7,343 bases of DNA from assembly GCA_030592825.1 (NCBI GenBank), contig JAUVIG010000181.1:1-7343 (forward strand), given 5' to 3'. This document shows positions 6,890 to 7,343 of this stretch, one piece after another. Made by a program: the position numbers and the translations under genes. The notes beneath the pieces are model-generated. The model ran no database searches and had not been told where the DNA came from. It saw only the letters and a list, made by a program, of their open reading frames with translations. This stretch comes from Chlorobiota bacterium (lineage in GTDB: Bacteria; Bacteroidota; Bacteroidia; Bacteroidales; JAADGE01). Positions within the stretch are counted from its first letter, which is position 1; each line of letters opens with the position of its first letter.

Positions 6890-7026
6890 TAACTAATTGC
6901 TTACAGAGATTTGCCGGAAGTGTGTTGAAGATAAATATTTACAATATCGAAGAATGTATTCAATTTAAAGCAAATACTGAAGGTTGAAATCATCTGAATA
7001 TCAGCATGTTTAAGTATTATTCTTCG

Positions 7027-7057
7027 TTTATGAAGACAGTAAACCATTTTTGAAGAC
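7027..7057. repeat. Short direct repeat, 20-bp period
   Basis: TTTATGAAGAC (7027-7037) and TTTTTGAAGAC (7047-7057) match at 10 of 11 bases and are offset by exactly 20 bp, about two helical turns. A TCTTC/GAAGA inverted repeat (7021-7025 and 7032-7036) overlaps the first copy. This could be a regulator site or chance. Confidence 0.3.
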
Positions 7058-7180
7058 CTGTTTAAAAAACATACTAAATAACCGCAAATACACTAATAAT
7101 CAATATTTTATATGGTCCTTCTTTATGTAGGAAATAATTTATTTATAACCGATTAGGAATACTTATTGAAAAATATTATT

Positions 7181-7215
7181 TTTGACAAGAAAAAATGTAA
7201 CACAATATAATTTTG
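7181..7215 (+). promoter_or_regulatory. Bacteroidota-type promoter for the right-edge gene
   Basis: TTTG at 7181-7184 (-33 element), a 23-bp spacer, then TAATTTTG at 7208-7215 (full match to TAnnTTTG). The spacer is at the long end of the usual range. A start near 7222 would leave a leader of about 87 nt before the ATG at 7309. A perfect AT palindrome, AAAAATA-T-TATTTTT (7169-7183), overlaps the -33 element and may act as an UP-like or regulator-binding sequence. Confidence 0.5.
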
Positions 7216-7308
7216 CATAAAAGAGAAATATACGTAACAGGGAAATTTGAGTTATGTAAATACAAATGTTGTGTGTCATAATTAAATAATTAGAAAACGA
7301 CTGAAAGA

Positions 7309-7343
7309 ATGGAAAAATTAAATTGTGCTATTTGTTCTAAAAA
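7309..7343 (+). CDS. Start of a CxxC-containing protein, cut by window edge
   Basis: Only 11 full codons are present: MEKLNCAICSK. The Cys-Ala-Ile-Cys pair (residues 6-9) is the start of a possible zinc-ribbon or zinc-finger motif. The reading is supported by a well-formed promoter at 7181-7215 on the same strand and by the absence of other genes in between. The remaining metal ligands, if any, lie outside the window, so the family cannot be named. Confidence 0.45.
   Translation, partial: MEKLNCAICSK

Larger units (their letters stand above)
6808..7308. other. Intergenic region between divergent genes
   Basis: About 500 bp without a convincing gene on either strand. It separates minus-strand genes on the left from a plus-strand gene on the right, so it should hold promoters for both directions. 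Contents seen: the palindrome at 6877-6889, short repeats at 7027-7057, an AT palindrome at 7169-7183 and a promoter at 7181-7215. A plus-strand frame open from 6853 to 6984 has no ATG and begins and ends with similar 15-mers (6856-6870 and 6964-6978, 12 of 15 identical). A 48-codon minus-strand frame (7047-6901) has no coding look. No RNA gene or insertion-sequence end was recognised. Confidence 0.6.

Noticed and set aside
7021..7036. TCTTC/GAAGA hairpin as a terminator
   Set aside because: The stem is only 5 bp with a 6-base loop, and no T-run follows on either strand.
6901..7047. 48-codon minus-strand frame in the intergenic region
   Set aside because: It has an ATG but no promoter, no recognisable pattern and a random-looking composition.

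Overview
The window is strongly AT-rich and looks like an environmental member of the Bacteroidota. The grounds are AT-rich leaders with no Shine-Dalgarno sequence before the main genes, matches to the Bacteroidota -7 box TAnnTTTG, a Bacteroidota-style lipoprotein signal, and an LruC/DUF4842 protein of a type common in that phylum. The genus cannot be named from the sequence.

Layout: positions 1-6125 are almost entirely coding on the minus strand and form one tight cluster. In transcription order (right to left) it holds: (i) a 668-residue LruC-type lipoprotein with DUF4114-like and DUF4842-like regions (6125-4119); (ii) a 200-residue secreted beta-rich protein with a pilin-like C-terminal strand (4091-3489); (iii) a 922-residue predicted outer-membrane beta-barrel flanked by Ig-like domains (3483-715); (iv) a PapD-like periplasmic chaperone that runs off the left edge (692 to <1). 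The gaps are 27, 5 and 22 bp, with no terminator visible between the genes. A -7 box at 6161-6154 and a 27-bp-spaced direct repeat at 6187-6226 lie just upstream and may control the cluster.

Positions 6230-6807 carry two small unrecognised minus-strand genes (99 and 66 codons). Positions 6808-7308 hold no convincing gene, but contain a 13-bp perfect palindrome, a short tandem-like repeat and a good Bacteroidota promoter pointing right. That promoter serves a plus-strand gene of which only the first 11 codons are present (MEKLNCAICSK, a CxxC start).

Working model (inference): the four large genes form a chaperone-usher-like surface-assembly system. The secreted subunit would be held in the periplasm by the PapD-like chaperone and passed through the Ig-barrel-Ig outer-membrane protein. 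The LruC lipoprotein would be a calcium-stabilised surface partner, anchor or adhesin. Gene order and fold hints support this, but only structure prediction and homologue searches could confirm it. No rRNA, tRNA, CRISPR array, insertion sequence or phage gene was seen.
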